Origin: CAKZML01 sp041571575
GTDB taxonomy: Bacteria; Pseudomonadota; Gammaproteobacteria; Steroidobacterales; BM003
NCBI GenBank assembly: GCA_041571575.1
Contig: JBFFTZ010000120.1
Location: 1 to 7,599 of the forward strand
Length of the DNA: 7,599 nt
Reading direction: 5' to 3'
In this document: positions 1 through 6,791 of the stretch, piece by piece
Numbering within the stretch: position 1 is the first letter of the stretch
Layout: each line of letters starts with the position of its first letter
Position numbers and translations under genes: made by a program
The notes under the pieces: generated by a model
Database searches by the model: none
The model's input: only the letters and a program-made list of their open reading frames with translations
What the model was told of the DNA's origin: nothing

Positions 1-1750
1 AAGGCCGATCCTCCGACACGGCGCTGCGTTGCAGCACCTCGCGGTAATACTCGTGGTCCGCCAATTCCGGCAGGACGGTCGTGAGGCCAGCGATCAACGC
101 GCTGGGCCGCATGGGTCGCTCATCCTCGCTGCCAGCCCAACTGAACACACACTCTGCCGCCACCGCCTCCAGGCGCCCAAAAGTGGTCTTGGCCAAAAAA
201 TACTGCTGGTCAGGGCCTGCCCCTGGCACCCCCGCCGCCACCTGGGCCGCTATTGGCAAAAACGGGGACGGCTGGCTCGGCTGTGGCCATGCCTCGTCGT
301 TCCATCCAGTCATCCAGGCCCCGTCGAAATGCAAACCCTGAGCTTCCCGCGGATCCATGATCTGCACCGGCAACTCCCCGGCCTCTGCCTGAAACACCTT
401 GTCCCGGGCAAGTTTCTTAAGCCTGCCCAGGGCCGCGTTGGGTTCCAGGGGTTCGGATACCTGGTCCAACCGGGAAAGGTCTCCCAACAAGCTCTTCCAG
501 GCTTCCAGCACCTGGTATTCCATGCTGTCCAAAACCCGATAACCCGGCCATGCCGCCAGGGTTAACCAGCGGTTAAACCTCTCCGCCCAGACACTGGGTA
601 AGGCCCGCCCACGGTCGGCTTCAGACAACTCTGCCAATGACCCTAGGGTGCGTTCCATGTCCGGATCCGGATCCTGGCTCTCGCGGTTCTGAACCACTGC
701 GCTGTCCAGCTCCACGTTTCGCCATCCCCTGGAACGCAGCTGGGCCTCCAGACCGGCTCTTCGCCAAACCGCCTCCGGATCTGGGGCCAGGTACTGGGCC
801 CGCAGCACCCTGCTGACCGTCGCCAACCCGGTCTCACCGCTGGCCCATTCCAGCAGGGCCAGCGCCTGGCTGACCATGGCTTGCTCTACCAGTGGCTTAC
901 CGATGGACAGGTGAAATGGCGAAGCTGAAGGGCTCACGCCAGGCAACATCAACTCCGGCGCCAGGACCTGGGTGAAAATCCTGGCCACGCTGTCCCGGCG
1001 CTCTGCCAGGTCAGAAACAATCACAGCCAAACGCTGATTTGGTGAGCTTAGAAGTCGCTGCATTGCCCAGCGAGCCGCTTGCTCAATTTCATCATCCGGA
1101 TTCGCGGCCTGGACCTTCACTGCATGACCGGCGGTTTCCGCCAACGACAAGATGTTTATCGTCCAACCAGCATCCCGAAGACTCTCGAGAAGCTCATTGT
1201 GAGCCGTGCACAACTCCTCCCCCTGCACCAGACTGACCGTCTCGGGCGAAAGACGCCCGGACCGGGCGGATTTGGCAATCAGGTCAGGGATACTCGCCGG
1301 GTCTATCCAGCCCTTTTCTCTTAGCCTGACTTCGTAGGCCCGCGCCCAGGCCGAGAATGCGGCAATGTTGTCATTGGTGGCGGCATCTGGCGCCGGAATC
1401 CTGATTCGATATTCGGCAGCGCTGCGGTAGGCCCGCATTACTTCAGCCACCATTGAAGATGCCGGAACGTGGGCCGCAAGCAGACCAGATTCATCCAGGA
1501 CCTTTTCCCAGACCAGGCGGGCCTGTTCCGTATTCAGTAGCAAGCCGTGATCCGGGGCGTCAGACCAGCTGACCCGCTCCTCCAGCTGGACCAGCCAGGC
1601 TTGCCAGGGCAATAGTCGCGGCGTGTCCCAGGCCCGGGCGCCTCGACCTATTTGCTCGCGGTTATAGCTGGCCGCCAATTCCCTGGCCAGGCGTTTGGTA
1701 GGCGTCAGGACCAGCTCAGAACGGGATAGGGCTTCAAATACTTTATTCAT
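1..1750 (-). CDS. AddB-like probable DNA repair protein (PD-(D/E)XK nuclease superfamily), C-terminus beyond left edge
   Basis: I read this frame by hand from ATG at 1750 to the left edge; it stays open for 583 codons. Seen: N-terminal LTPTKRLARELA (residues 15-26), WDTPRLLPWQAWL (41-53), a helical middle, and a conserved block from G472 (GLHFDGAWMTGWNDEAWP) followed by PSPFLP. These match my memory of the TIGR03623 family, about 900 residues and related to AddB of double-strand-break repair. The missing ~300 residues should hold the nuclease domain. No Walker A (GxxxxGK[ST]) is visible at the N-terminus, so this part looks like a non-ATPase helicase-like scaffold. The start is well bounded: an in-frame TAA lies directly before the ATG. 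No clear Shine-Dalgarno precedes it (upstream is CTTATTGATAA), so initiation may be weak. The gene follows the CoA-transferase by 66 bp on the same strand. An AddA/UvrD-like helicase gene is often nearby in such genomes and could lie further left. The role in recombination is inferred from family. Confidence 0.82.
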   Translation of the reverse strand, partial: MNKVFEALSRSELVLTPTKRLARELAASYNREQIGRGARAWDTPRLLPWQAWLVQLEERVSWSDAPDHGLLLNTEQARLVWEKVLDESGLLAAHVPASSMVAEVMRAYRSAAEYRIRIPAPDAATNDNIAAFSAWARAYEVRLREKGWIDPASIPDLIAKSARSGRLSPETVSLVQGEELCTAHNELLESLRDAGWTINILSLAETAGHAVKVQAANPDDEIEQAARWAMQRLLSSPNQRLAVIVSDLAERRDSVARIFTQVLAPELMLPGVSPSASPFHLSIGKPLVEQAMVSQALALLEWASGETGLATVSRVLRAQYLAPDPEAVWRRAGLEAQLRSRGWRNVELDSAVVQNRESQDPDPDMERTLGSLAELSEADRGRALPSVWAERFNRWLTLAAWPGYRVLDSMEYQVLEAWKSLLGDLSRLDQVSEPLEPNAALGRLKKLARDKVFQAEAGELPVQIMDPREAQGLHFDGAWMTGWNDEAWPQPSQPSPFLPIAAQVAAGVPGAGPDQQYFLAKTTFGRLEAVAAECVFSWAGSEDERPMRPSALIAGLTTVLPELADHEYYREVLQRSAVSEDRP

Positions 1751-1816
1751 TTATCAATAAGTTATGGTCATTATTTAAAGTATTTTTTATCGATGATTTA
1801 CAGGTGATTGGGTTTC
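1751..1816 (-). other. AT-rich intergenic gap upstream of the AddB-like gene
   Basis: This 66-bp gap is much richer in A and T than its neighbours, with A- and T-runs at about 1771-1790. It may hold a promoter for the repair gene, or may simply be an intra-operon spacer. I found no convincing -35/-10 pair and no hairpin with a T-tract, so I do not call a promoter or terminator. Read-through from the CoA-transferase gene is possible. Confidence 0.4.
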
Positions 1817-3052
1817 TCATATCACCCCGTCACTGGAGAGCGCATCAAGCTCAGCCTGCTCCAGACCTAACCATTCCTGAAGGACTTCGCGACTGTGCTC
1901 ACCCAGGGTAGGCGGCCCATACCGATAACTCACCGGGGTGTCCGAAAACCGGATCGGATTGGCTACTGAGGGCACAGATCCCGCCTCGCTATGGGGTAAC
2001 TCAATTTTCAGGCCGCGATAGCGGCTCTGGGGATCATCAAACACCTGGTCAATCCGGTTAATCGGCCCAAAAGGCACCTCCGCCTTCACAAGGCGCTCGG
2101 CCCAGACCCCGCTTGTCTGCTGCAGAAAGCGGCTCTGAAGACGCTGAACAAGCTCTGCCCGATTCTCGGTGCGTGACAGGTTCGTTGCGTAACGCGGGTC
2201 GGCGGCCAACTCGGGCAATTCCATGGCGCCAAGCAGCCTGGCGAACTGGAGATCATTACCTACTGCCAGCATCAAATGGCCGTCAGCAGTCTCAAACGCC
2301 TGGTAAGGAACGATGTTGGGGTGCGCGGTTCCCATACGACCCGGCACGCGGCCGCTGACCAGATAATTACTCGCCTGGTTGGCCAGCATGGCCACCTGGC
2401 TGTCAAATAACGCCATGTCGATGTACTGGCCCTCGCCAGTCCGGTAGCGGGCCAGCAATGCAGCCTGGATAGCTGAGACGGCATACATGCCCGTTGTCAG
2501 GTCGGCCATGGCCACCCCGACCTTCTGGGGCCCTGCGCCGGGCTGCCCGTCGGGCACGCCGGTGATGCTCATCAGACCACCTCGGCCCTGGATCATGGCG
2601 TCATAACCCGGTGCTCCCGATTCGGGGCCTTCCTGACCAAAGGCGGTGATAGAGCAATAAACCAGGCCAGGATTCAGCTCTCTGAGGCTGTGGTAGTCCA
2701 GGCAATAACGGGCCATTGTGCCCACCCGAAAGTTCTCGATAAGCACATCGCAGGTCGCCGCCATCTTTCGCAGTAATGCCTGGCCCCCGGGTGTGGAAAT
2801 ATCCGCGGCAAGAGATCGCTTGTTTCGATTGGCGCAAAGGTAATAGGCGGCCTCACCGGTATCTTTACCTTCCCGGTCTTTCAGGAATGGGGGGCCCCAG
2901 CGACGAGTATCATCACCGACCCCGGGACGTTCCACCTTTACGACGTCCGCGCCCAGGTCTCCCAGCAACTGGCTGGCCCATGGCCCGGCCAGGATCCTGC
3001 TCAAATCCAGCACTCGCAGTCCCGACAGCGGTGAATGTGTCCCCTGCTTCAC
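1817..3052 (-). CDS. Class III CoA-transferase (CaiB/BaiF family)
   Basis: Complete protein of 411 residues, a normal length for the family. It should move CoA between a donor acyl-CoA and a carboxylic acid; the substrate cannot be told from sequence. Seen: N-terminal LSGLRVLDLSRILAGPWASQLLGDLGADVVKVE (residues 9-41, family hallmark), NRNKRSLAAD (75-84), the LIENFRVG block (104-111), GYDAMIQGRGGLMSITG (149-165), and AMADLTTG (181-188). D184 aligns with the catalytic Asp that forms the acyl-enzyme anhydride in formyl-CoA transferase (Asp169). The C-terminal LGEHSREVL motif (383-391) is also typical. The start is GTG, supported by GAAGGA five bases upstream; no ATG competes nearby. It is divergent from etfB, suggesting a role in acyl or dicarboxylic acid catabolism feeding ETF. 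Succinyl/glutaryl-CoA:acid transferase is one option; the alpha-methylacyl-CoA racemase branch is less likely by motif. Family call is firm, substrate unknown. Confidence 0.93.
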   Translation of the reverse strand: MKQGTHSPLSGLRVLDLSRILAGPWASQLLGDLGADVVKVERPGVGDDTRRWGPPFLKDREGKDTGEAAYYLCANRNKRSLAADISTPGGQALLRKMAATCDVLIENFRVGTMARYCLDYHSLRELNPGLVYCSITAFGQEGPESGAPGYDAMIQGRGGLMSITGVPDGQPGAGPQKVGVAMADLTTGMYAVSAIQAALLARYRTGEGQYIDMALFDSQVAMLANQASNYLVSGRVPGRMGTAHPNIVPYQAFETADGHLMLAVGNDLQFARLLGAMELPELAADPRYATNLSRTENRAELVQRLQSRFLQQTSGVWAERLVKAEVPFGPINRIDQVFDDPQSRYRGLKIELPHSEAGSVPSVANPIRFSDTPVSYRYGPPTLGEHSREVLQEWLGLEQAELDALSSDGVI

Positions 3053-3057
3053 ATATT

Positions 3058-3063
3058 TCCTTC
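3058..3063 (-). promoter_or_regulatory. Ribosome binding site deciding the GTG start of the CoA-transferase
   Basis: On the minus strand GAAGGA lies five bases before GTG at 3052. This supports GTG as the start, and the LSGLRVLDLS motif beginning at residue 9 is where the family normally has it. Confidence 0.75.
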
Positions 3064-3148
3064 TTATTTCTTTTCCAGGCCCAAACCAGAACCCGTTGCC
3101 ACCCTCATCCTACGAGCCTAACGCAGGCACAAGCAACAGTGAATTCAG

Positions 3149-3177
3149 ATTATCTCTGTCACGGATAATTTGGCTAA
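3149..3177 (-). promoter_or_regulatory. Possible sigma-70 promoter for the CoA-transferase gene
   Basis: On the minus strand TTAGCC (3172-3177) and GATAAT (3149-3154) are separated by 17 bases. The -10 matches the consensus at 5 of 6 positions, the -35 at only 3 of 6. The start of transcription would be near 3142, giving a leader of about 90 bases. This is a by-eye match in an AT-rich stretch and could be chance. Confidence 0.3.
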
Positions 3178-3280
3178 ATTTTAACCATATTGAGCACTTC
3201 GGACGGGCCGCCCGGTGTTACGGTATCCCCCGATGCTTGTTGCAGCGCAATAGGTTATTATCCGACCGTCAGAAGGCATC

Positions 3281-3317
3281 GGCGAGGACTGCAAAGGGTG
3301 GAGTTTAGGCCCTCGCC
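3281..3317 (+). promoter_or_regulatory. Stem-loop in the presumed etfBA leader (first)
   Basis: GGCGAGG (3281-3287) pairs perfectly with CCTCGCC (3311-3317) around a 23-base loop. No T-tract follows, so it is not an intrinsic terminator. It sits 68 bases before the etfB start and may be a leader mRNA structure. I match it to no known riboswitch class. Confidence 0.4.
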
Positions 3318-3332
3318 TTCTCCGTAAGATGG

Positions 3333-3352
3333 CGTCTCCGCGCGTGGAGACG
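3333..3352 (+). promoter_or_regulatory. Stem-loop in the presumed etfBA leader (second)
   Basis: CGTCTCC (3333-3339) pairs with GGAGACG (3346-3352); a further G·T pair would close a CGCG loop. It lies 33 bases upstream of etfB. TCTCC at 3319-3323 could pair with the same GGAGA, so a rival fold is possible. No T-tract follows. Function unknown. Confidence 0.45.
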
Positions 3353-3373
3353 GACTCAGGATCATGCGGCAGC

Positions 3374-3379
3374 AGAGGT
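3374..3379 (+). promoter_or_regulatory. Ribosome binding site deciding the etfB start
   Basis: AGAGGT lies six bases before ATG at 3386. The frame is open back to an ATG at 3329, but that one has no Shine-Dalgarno and would add 19 residues (MASPRVETDS...) absent from the family. Confidence 0.75.
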
Positions 3380-3385
3380 AATTCA

Positions 3386-4135
3386 ATGAAAAAGATCATG
3401 GTGGGCCTGAAACGCGTCGTTGATTACAACGTGCGTATTCGTGTCAAACCGGATGGCTCTGGCGTAATCACCGACGGGGTGAAGATGAGCATTAATCCGT
3501 TTGATGAAATTGCCTTGGAAGAGGCGTTACGCATCAAGGAACGTGGAGAGGCTGAGGAAGTCATTGCGGTAAGCATTGGCCCAGCCGACGCTCAGCAGCA
3601 ATTGCGAACCGGTCTGGCCATGGGCGCCGATCGAGCAATACTGGTTCAAACCGATGAATTAGTTGAACCTCTGGATGCCGCTCGTACCCTGCTCAAACTG
3701 ATCGAGAAGGAATCTCCTGAGCTGGTAATCGTGGGCAAGCAGGCGATTGATGACGACAACGGGCAGACCGGCGCCATGCTGGCCGCCTTGTGGGATCGCC
3801 CCCAGGGAACCTGCGTGTCTGAGGTGACCTTTGCCGATGGAAAAGCCAGCGTCACCCGGGAAGTCGATAGTGGCCTGGAAACTATCGAAGTTGACCTTCC
3901 GGCCGTATTAACCGCCGATCTTCGCCTGAACGAACCTCGTTACGTGAAGTTGCCGGACATCATGAAAGCCAAGCGCAAGCCGCTTGAAACGGTGTCCCTG
4001 GACGATCTGGGCATCGCCCTGGAGCCGCAACTGGAAATCGTGAAGACCGACCCGCCCGCCCAACGCCAGAAAGGCGTCATGGTTGAGGACGTGGACGGAT
4101 TGATCAGCGCACTGAAGGATAAGGGGTTACTGTAA
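3386..4135 (+). CDS. etfB: Electron transfer flavoprotein, beta subunit
   Basis: Complete 249-residue protein, normal length for EtfB. With EtfA it forms the soluble FAD- and AMP-binding ETF that takes electrons from acyl-CoA and other dehydrogenases and passes them to ETF:quinone oxidoreductase. Seen: N-terminal KIMVGLKRVVDYNVRIRV (residues 3-20), SINPFDEIALEEALRIKE (35-52), the AMP-site region GADRAILV (80-87), GKQAIDDDNGQTG (117-129), the signature around VTREVDSGLE (156-165), DLRLNEPRY (178-186), and the recognition loop LPDIMKAKRK (189-198) that docks dehydrogenases (human Leu195 region). This is the canonical aerobic-type EtfB; I see nothing pointing to a bifurcating or FixB-type variant, though motif reading alone cannot exclude it. 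The start at 3386 is set by AGAGGT. Its stop TAA shares one base with the ATG of etfA, so the two are translationally coupled and probably one mRNA. The divergent neighbour is a CoA-transferase, fitting acyl-CoA catabolism. Confidence 0.97.
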   Translation: MKKIMVGLKRVVDYNVRIRVKPDGSGVITDGVKMSINPFDEIALEEALRIKERGEAEEVIAVSIGPADAQQQLRTGLAMGADRAILVQTDELVEPLDAARTLLKLIEKESPELVIVGKQAIDDDNGQTGAMLAALWDRPQGTCVSEVTFADGKASVTREVDSGLETIEVDLPAVLTADLRLNEPRYVKLPDIMKAKRKPLETVSLDDLGIALEPQLEIVKTDPPAQRQKGVMVEDVDGLISALKDKGLL

Positions 4136-5076
4136 TGGGACGCATTCTTATCATTGCCGAGCATGACGGCAGCACACTTAATAGCAGCACTTCAAAATGC
4201 GTCAGCTGTGCCGCAGGCATAGAAAACGACGGAATCGATATCGTTGTTTTCGCCACCTCTGGCGCTGACATCGCCTCCCAGGCCGCAGGCCTGGCAGGCG
4301 TGGCAAAGGTTCTTCATGTGGACAACGAGGCAAATGCCAAGCCACTGGCTGCGGTAATCGCGCCCCAGGTGGTCGCCATTGCCGAGCCTTACAGCCACAT
4401 CCTTGGGCCCTCAACCACTTTCGGCAAGGACCTGATGCCCCGAGTGGCAGCGCTGCTGGGCGTGGGACAAGTCAGCGACATCATGGCCGTTCTTGGACCG
4501 TACACCTTCCAGCGTCCGGTTTATGCCGGCGAAGCGATCGTCACGGTAGAAGCTTCGGCAGATCGCAAACTGGTAGGCACGGTTCGATCCGCTTCCTACA
4601 AGACTGCCGCCACCGGCGGTTCTGCAGCCGTCGAAGCAACCAGCGTAGATGCCAGCCTGCCAACACATAGCCGCTATGGCGAATTGAAGGCAGCGGCCAG
4701 CGACAGGCCTGACCTGCAAACCGCCTCACGGGTGATTTGCGGTGGCCGCGCACTGGGTAGCAAGGAAAACTTCGAGATGGTGTTCAACCTTGCGGATAAA
4801 ATCGGTGCGGCAGTGGGCGCTACCCGGGCCGCTGTGGATGCCGGATACGTTTCCAACGAAACCCAGGTGGGTCAGACCGGAAAGATCATTGCACCGGAGC
4901 TGTACATCGGGTTCGGAATCTCGGGCGCCATCCAACATGTCACGGGCATCAAGGATGCCGGCACCATCGTTGCAGTGAACAAGGATGCCGAGGCTCCGAT
5001 CTTCGAAATGGCTGATATCGGCCTAGTCGCAGATCTGTTCACGGTTATTCCTGAACTGGAATCGAAACTGGGTTAA
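4135..5076 (+). CDS. etfA: Electron transfer flavoprotein, alpha subunit
   Basis: Complete 313-residue protein, normal EtfA length; this subunit carries most of the FAD site. Seen: N-terminal ILIIAEHDGSTLN (residues 4-16), the FAD-domain start VICGGRALGSKENFEMV (200-216), GATRAAVDAG (228-237), VGQTGK (245-250), the family signature LYIGFGISGAIQHVTG (256-271) and AVNKDAEAPIF (280-290). R231, T248 and H268 align, with identical spacing, to human alpha-R249, T266 and H286 around the flavin. Two small oddities: G259-F260 stand where most relatives have A-V in the signature, and C22xxC25 sits in the N-terminal helix where relatives usually lack a Cys pair. Translation overlaps etfB by one base (TAATG), with AAGGGG eight bases before the ATG. 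A strong terminator begins 38 bases after the stop, so etfBA is most likely a two-gene operon. ETF:quinone oxidoreductase (etfD) is not in the window. Confidence 0.97.
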   Translation: MGRILIIAEHDGSTLNSSTSKCVSCAAGIENDGIDIVVFATSGADIASQAAGLAGVAKVLHVDNEANAKPLAAVIAPQVVAIAEPYSHILGPSTTFGKDLMPRVAALLGVGQVSDIMAVLGPYTFQRPVYAGEAIVTVEASADRKLVGTVRSASYKTAATGGSAAVEATSVDASLPTHSRYGELKAAASDRPDLQTASRVICGGRALGSKENFEMVFNLADKIGAAVGATRAAVDAGYVSNETQVGQTGKIIAPELYIGFGISGAIQHVTGIKDAGTIVAVNKDAEAPIFEMADIGLVADLFTVIPELESKLG

Positions 5077-5114
5077 AACGGCAAGGAGCCTTTACAGGTC
5101 CTGGTAAAAAAAAC

Positions 5115-5149
5115 GGGCCGGTCATGCTTGCACATGTCCGGCCCTTTTT
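5115..5149 (+). terminator. Rho-independent terminator of etfBA, probably bidirectional
   Basis: GGGCCGG (5115-5121) pairs with CCGGCCC (5138-5144). Inside, after a T·T mismatch, CATG pairs with CATG around a six-base loop. Five Ts follow (5145-5149). Eight As (5106-5113) precede the stem, so the opposite strand also reads stem then T-run. It can therefore also end the convergent peroxiredoxin transcript, whose stop codon is at 5192. Confidence 0.92.
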
Positions 5150-5191
5150 ATGCACTCCAACCTGTTCGCGACGCTAGCCCGAGAGGTTGCC

Positions 5192-5674
5192 TTACAGATT
5201 TGCGAGCATGTGCTCCGCGCTGCTTACTTCAAAGGCTCCAGGCGCTTCGACAAACAGCTTCTCGATCACGCCGTCATTCACCACCATTGAAAAGCGCTTG
5301 GAGCGATGACCCATTCCAAAACCTGTGGCATCCAGTTCCATGCCGATGGCCCGGGCAAATTCACCGTTGCCATCGGCCAGCATTTTCACAGCTTCGCCGG
5401 CACCCTGATCCAGGCCCCAGGCATGCATTACAAAGACATCGTTTACCGAGAAGCACGCGATATCGTCGATACCCTTGGCTTTGAGTGCCGCAGCATTAGC
5501 TACAAAACCCGGTACATGCTTGGCTGAGCAGGTGGGAGTAAACGCCCCCGGTACGGAAAAAATTGCGACCCGCTTGCCTGAAAACAGTTCCTCAGTGCTT
5601 ATCGCCCCGGGTCCTGCCTCAGTCATGATTCCAAATTTCCCGGAAGGGATCCTGTCGCCAATTTTAATAGCCAT
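5192..5674 (-). CDS. Peroxiredoxin, type II / Prx5 family
   Basis: Complete 160-residue cytoplasmic thiol peroxidase, reducing hydrogen peroxide and organic hydroperoxides, usually with glutaredoxin or thioredoxin as donor. Seen: MAIKIGDRIPSG start, then the active-site motif VPGAFTPTCSAKHVPGF (residues 41-57) with P42, T46 and peroxidatic C49, and HRSKRFSMVV (123-132) with R127 matching the conserved active-site Arg. A second Cys, C74, lies 25 residues after C49, the spacing of the resolving Cys in plant type II enzymes (C51/C76), so an intramolecular disulfide is likely. No fused glutaredoxin domain is present, unlike the hybrid Prx5 of Haemophilus. The start is ATG at 5674, backed by AGGAG nine bases upstream; a longer reading from TTG at 5692 would run through that site. 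The UspE-like gene lies 150 bp upstream on the same strand, with a hairpin between, so co-transcription is possible but unproven. Converges on etfBA. Confidence 0.95.
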   Translation of the reverse strand: MAIKIGDRIPSGKFGIMTEAGPGAISTEELFSGKRVAIFSVPGAFTPTCSAKHVPGFVANAAALKAKGIDDIACFSVNDVFVMHAWGLDQGAGEAVKMLADGNGEFARAIGMELDATGFGMGHRSKRFSMVVNDGVIEKLFVEAPGAFEVSSAEHMLANL

Positions 5675-5683
5675 CAAGTGGGT

Positions 5684-5688
5684 CTCCT
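5684..5688 (-). promoter_or_regulatory. Ribosome binding site of the peroxiredoxin gene
   Basis: On the minus strand AGGAG lies nine bases before ATG at 5674. It rules out the upstream in-frame TTG at 5692, which would place this site inside the coding region. Confidence 0.8.
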
Positions 5689-5755
5689 GCAAAAAAGATA
5701 ATTCATTGGTTAGCTGCTATCCGGAAAGTCCCTGTCACGTTAATTTCCGAAGGCC

Positions 5756-5790
5756 TTCCGGCGGGCATTATCGGCATGCCTACGCCGGAA
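5756..5790. repeat. Large imperfect hairpin between the UspE-like and peroxiredoxin genes
   Basis: TTCCGGCG (5756-5763) pairs with CGCCGGAA (5783-5790), and GGCAT (5764-5768) with ATGCC (5776-5780), leaving a 7-base loop and a TA bulge. That is 13 base pairs. Neither strand has a T-tract after it, so it is not a standard intrinsic terminator. It may be an mRNA-stabilising or REP-like element downstream of the UspE-like gene. CCGGAAAG occurs at 5785-5792 and again at 5721-5728, allowing a rival pairing with TTCCGG. Confidence 0.6.
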
Positions 5791-5824
5791 AGATAGTCTC
5801 CCTGGAAAAGATATGGGGCCCGCT

Positions 5825-6757
5825 TCACGCATCCTCGCCGGCCCTTACCGCCAACACGTCACATGTTAGTTTGTCCAAAACCTGCTCAGCAGTGCTTCCC
5901 AGCATCAGACGCTTCAAAGCTCCGCGGGCAACCACCCCCATCACCACGACGTTCGCCCGGGTAATCTTGCTGTGCTCCAGCACTACATCTCTGGGGCTGC
6001 CGGCGACGAAATGCACTTCGGTTCCCGGGGCCGCATTACCCGCGATTAACTGATTCAGGGCCTCTTGATGCTCCGTCACAATCGCATCTTCAGACACATC
6101 AACAGGAAATCCCGCCGCCCCTGGTATGGCGCTGATGGCAAGAACGGAGTCGCTGATGCTGGGATAGGCATGGACCACATGCAGATCACCGGAAAGAACC
6201 TCTTTGACCGAACCGGCCACATCAAGAATACGCAGGTCCAGGCCGTGGGGTCTTTCATGCTCCTGGACAGGATCCACACAGGCCATGATAACCGGGCGCT
6301 CGGGCCAGTCCCCGGTCTTGACCAGCCACAAGGCGTGCTCGAAGCCCCGGAGCAGGTTCCAGTCAGTATTGCTGAAAAGGGCCCGCTCCAGGCGCGGGTG
6401 ATGATGCGTATCCTTAACAATCAGGTCGGCACCTATCTCCGCCGCCCGGGCCAGCACCGCCTCACACAATGGCGATCCCCAGCCCACGTGGGTGGACAAC
6501 TCGACACCCCCGGTATCGATTTCCGTCAGACGGGCTTTCAGCCATTCGCCGGTGGTGGCCTTCAGCGTCTCCCTGGCCTTTGCCAGGCCGTCGCTGTCGG
6601 CAAAACGCTCACCCGCGATATAAGGATCATAAATGCAAACAAAGGCTTCAACCGGACACTGGTAGGATCTGCCCAGGCCAATTGCGCGCTCAAGGGCCGC
6701 TTGTTTTTCCCGGGTGGGACCAACCACGGCCAGAATCCTTTCAAAACGTGGTTTCAC
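5825..6757 (-). CDS. Tandem-domain universal stress protein, UspE-like
   Basis: Complete protein of 310 residues, close to the ~315 of E. coli UspE. Two Usp domains in tandem: residues about 4-147 (starts KPRFERILAVVGP, contains KDTHHHPRLERALFSNTDWNLLR at 115-137, ends ALWLVK) and about 155-305 (starts PVIMACVDP, ends CDVLAVR). The second domain ends with a nucleotide-loop-like motif: G274, then A277 in place of the second Gly, then G287-S288, a variant of G-2x-G-9x-G(S/T). ATP binding is therefore uncertain. UspE proteins act in the cytoplasm in stress resistance, adhesion and motility in E. coli; Pseudomonas relatives aid anaerobic survival under Anr. I place the start at GTG 6757, backed by GGAGA seven bases upstream and by alignment to the UspE N-terminus. 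A TTG at 6805 would add 16 residues without a Shine-Dalgarno. It is divergent from the PAS sensor gene, and the peroxiredoxin lies downstream. Confidence 0.9.
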   Translation of the reverse strand: MKPRFERILAVVGPTREKQAALERAIGLGRSYQCPVEAFVCIYDPYIAGERFADSDGLAKARETLKATTGEWLKARLTEIDTGGVELSTHVGWGSPLCEAVLARAAEIGADLIVKDTHHHPRLERALFSNTDWNLLRGFEHALWLVKTGDWPERPVIMACVDPVQEHERPHGLDLRILDVAGSVKEVLSGDLHVVHAYPSISDSVLAISAIPGAAGFPVDVSEDAIVTEHQEALNQLIAGNAAPGTEVHFVAGSPRDVVLEHSKITRANVVVMGVVARGALKRLMLGSTAEQVLDKLTCDVLAVRAGEDA

Positions 6758-6764
6758 AGCAATA

Positions 6765-6769
6765 TCTCC
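6765..6769 (-). promoter_or_regulatory. Ribosome binding site deciding the GTG start of the UspE-like gene
   Basis: On the minus strand GGAGA lies seven bases before GTG at 6757. The upstream TTG at 6805 is preceded by AATAGCTTTTCCAA, with no such site. Confidence 0.65.
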
Positions 6770-6791
6770 ATCCAACAACAAGACATTTTCA

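Larger units (their letters stand above)
3053..3385. other. Divergent intergenic control region between the CoA-transferase gene and etfB
   Basis: These 333 bp contain no supportable gene. The left half (about 3140-3190) is AT-rich and holds the candidate minus-strand promoter. The right half (3281-3352) holds two stem-loops close to etfB. A TATTAT (3256-3261) could be a -10 for etfB, but the best -35-like hexamer, TTGTTG at 3237-3242, leaves only a 13-base spacer, so I do not call a plus-strand promoter. Confidence 0.5.

Noticed and set aside
29..565. Plus-strand open frame of 178 codons
   Set aside because: It is antisense to the continuous AddB-like frame, which carries recognisable family blocks.
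3203..3214. GC palindrome around GGGCCGCCCG in the divergent region
   Set aside because: The arms nearly touch, so it cannot form a good hairpin, and it matches no operator I know.
3237..3250. FNR-like dyad TTGTTGCAGCGCAA upstream of etfB
   Set aside because: Only 7 of 10 positions match and both half-sites are imperfect, so chance is the better explanation.
3329..3385. Longer etfB start at 3329
   Set aside because: It has no Shine-Dalgarno, would absorb the second leader hairpin, and adds 19 residues not typical of EtfB.
5475..6053. Plus-strand open frame of 192 codons spanning the uspE-prx gap
   Set aside because: It overlaps two well supported minus-strand genes and their gap, with no Shine-Dalgarno and no recognisable domain.
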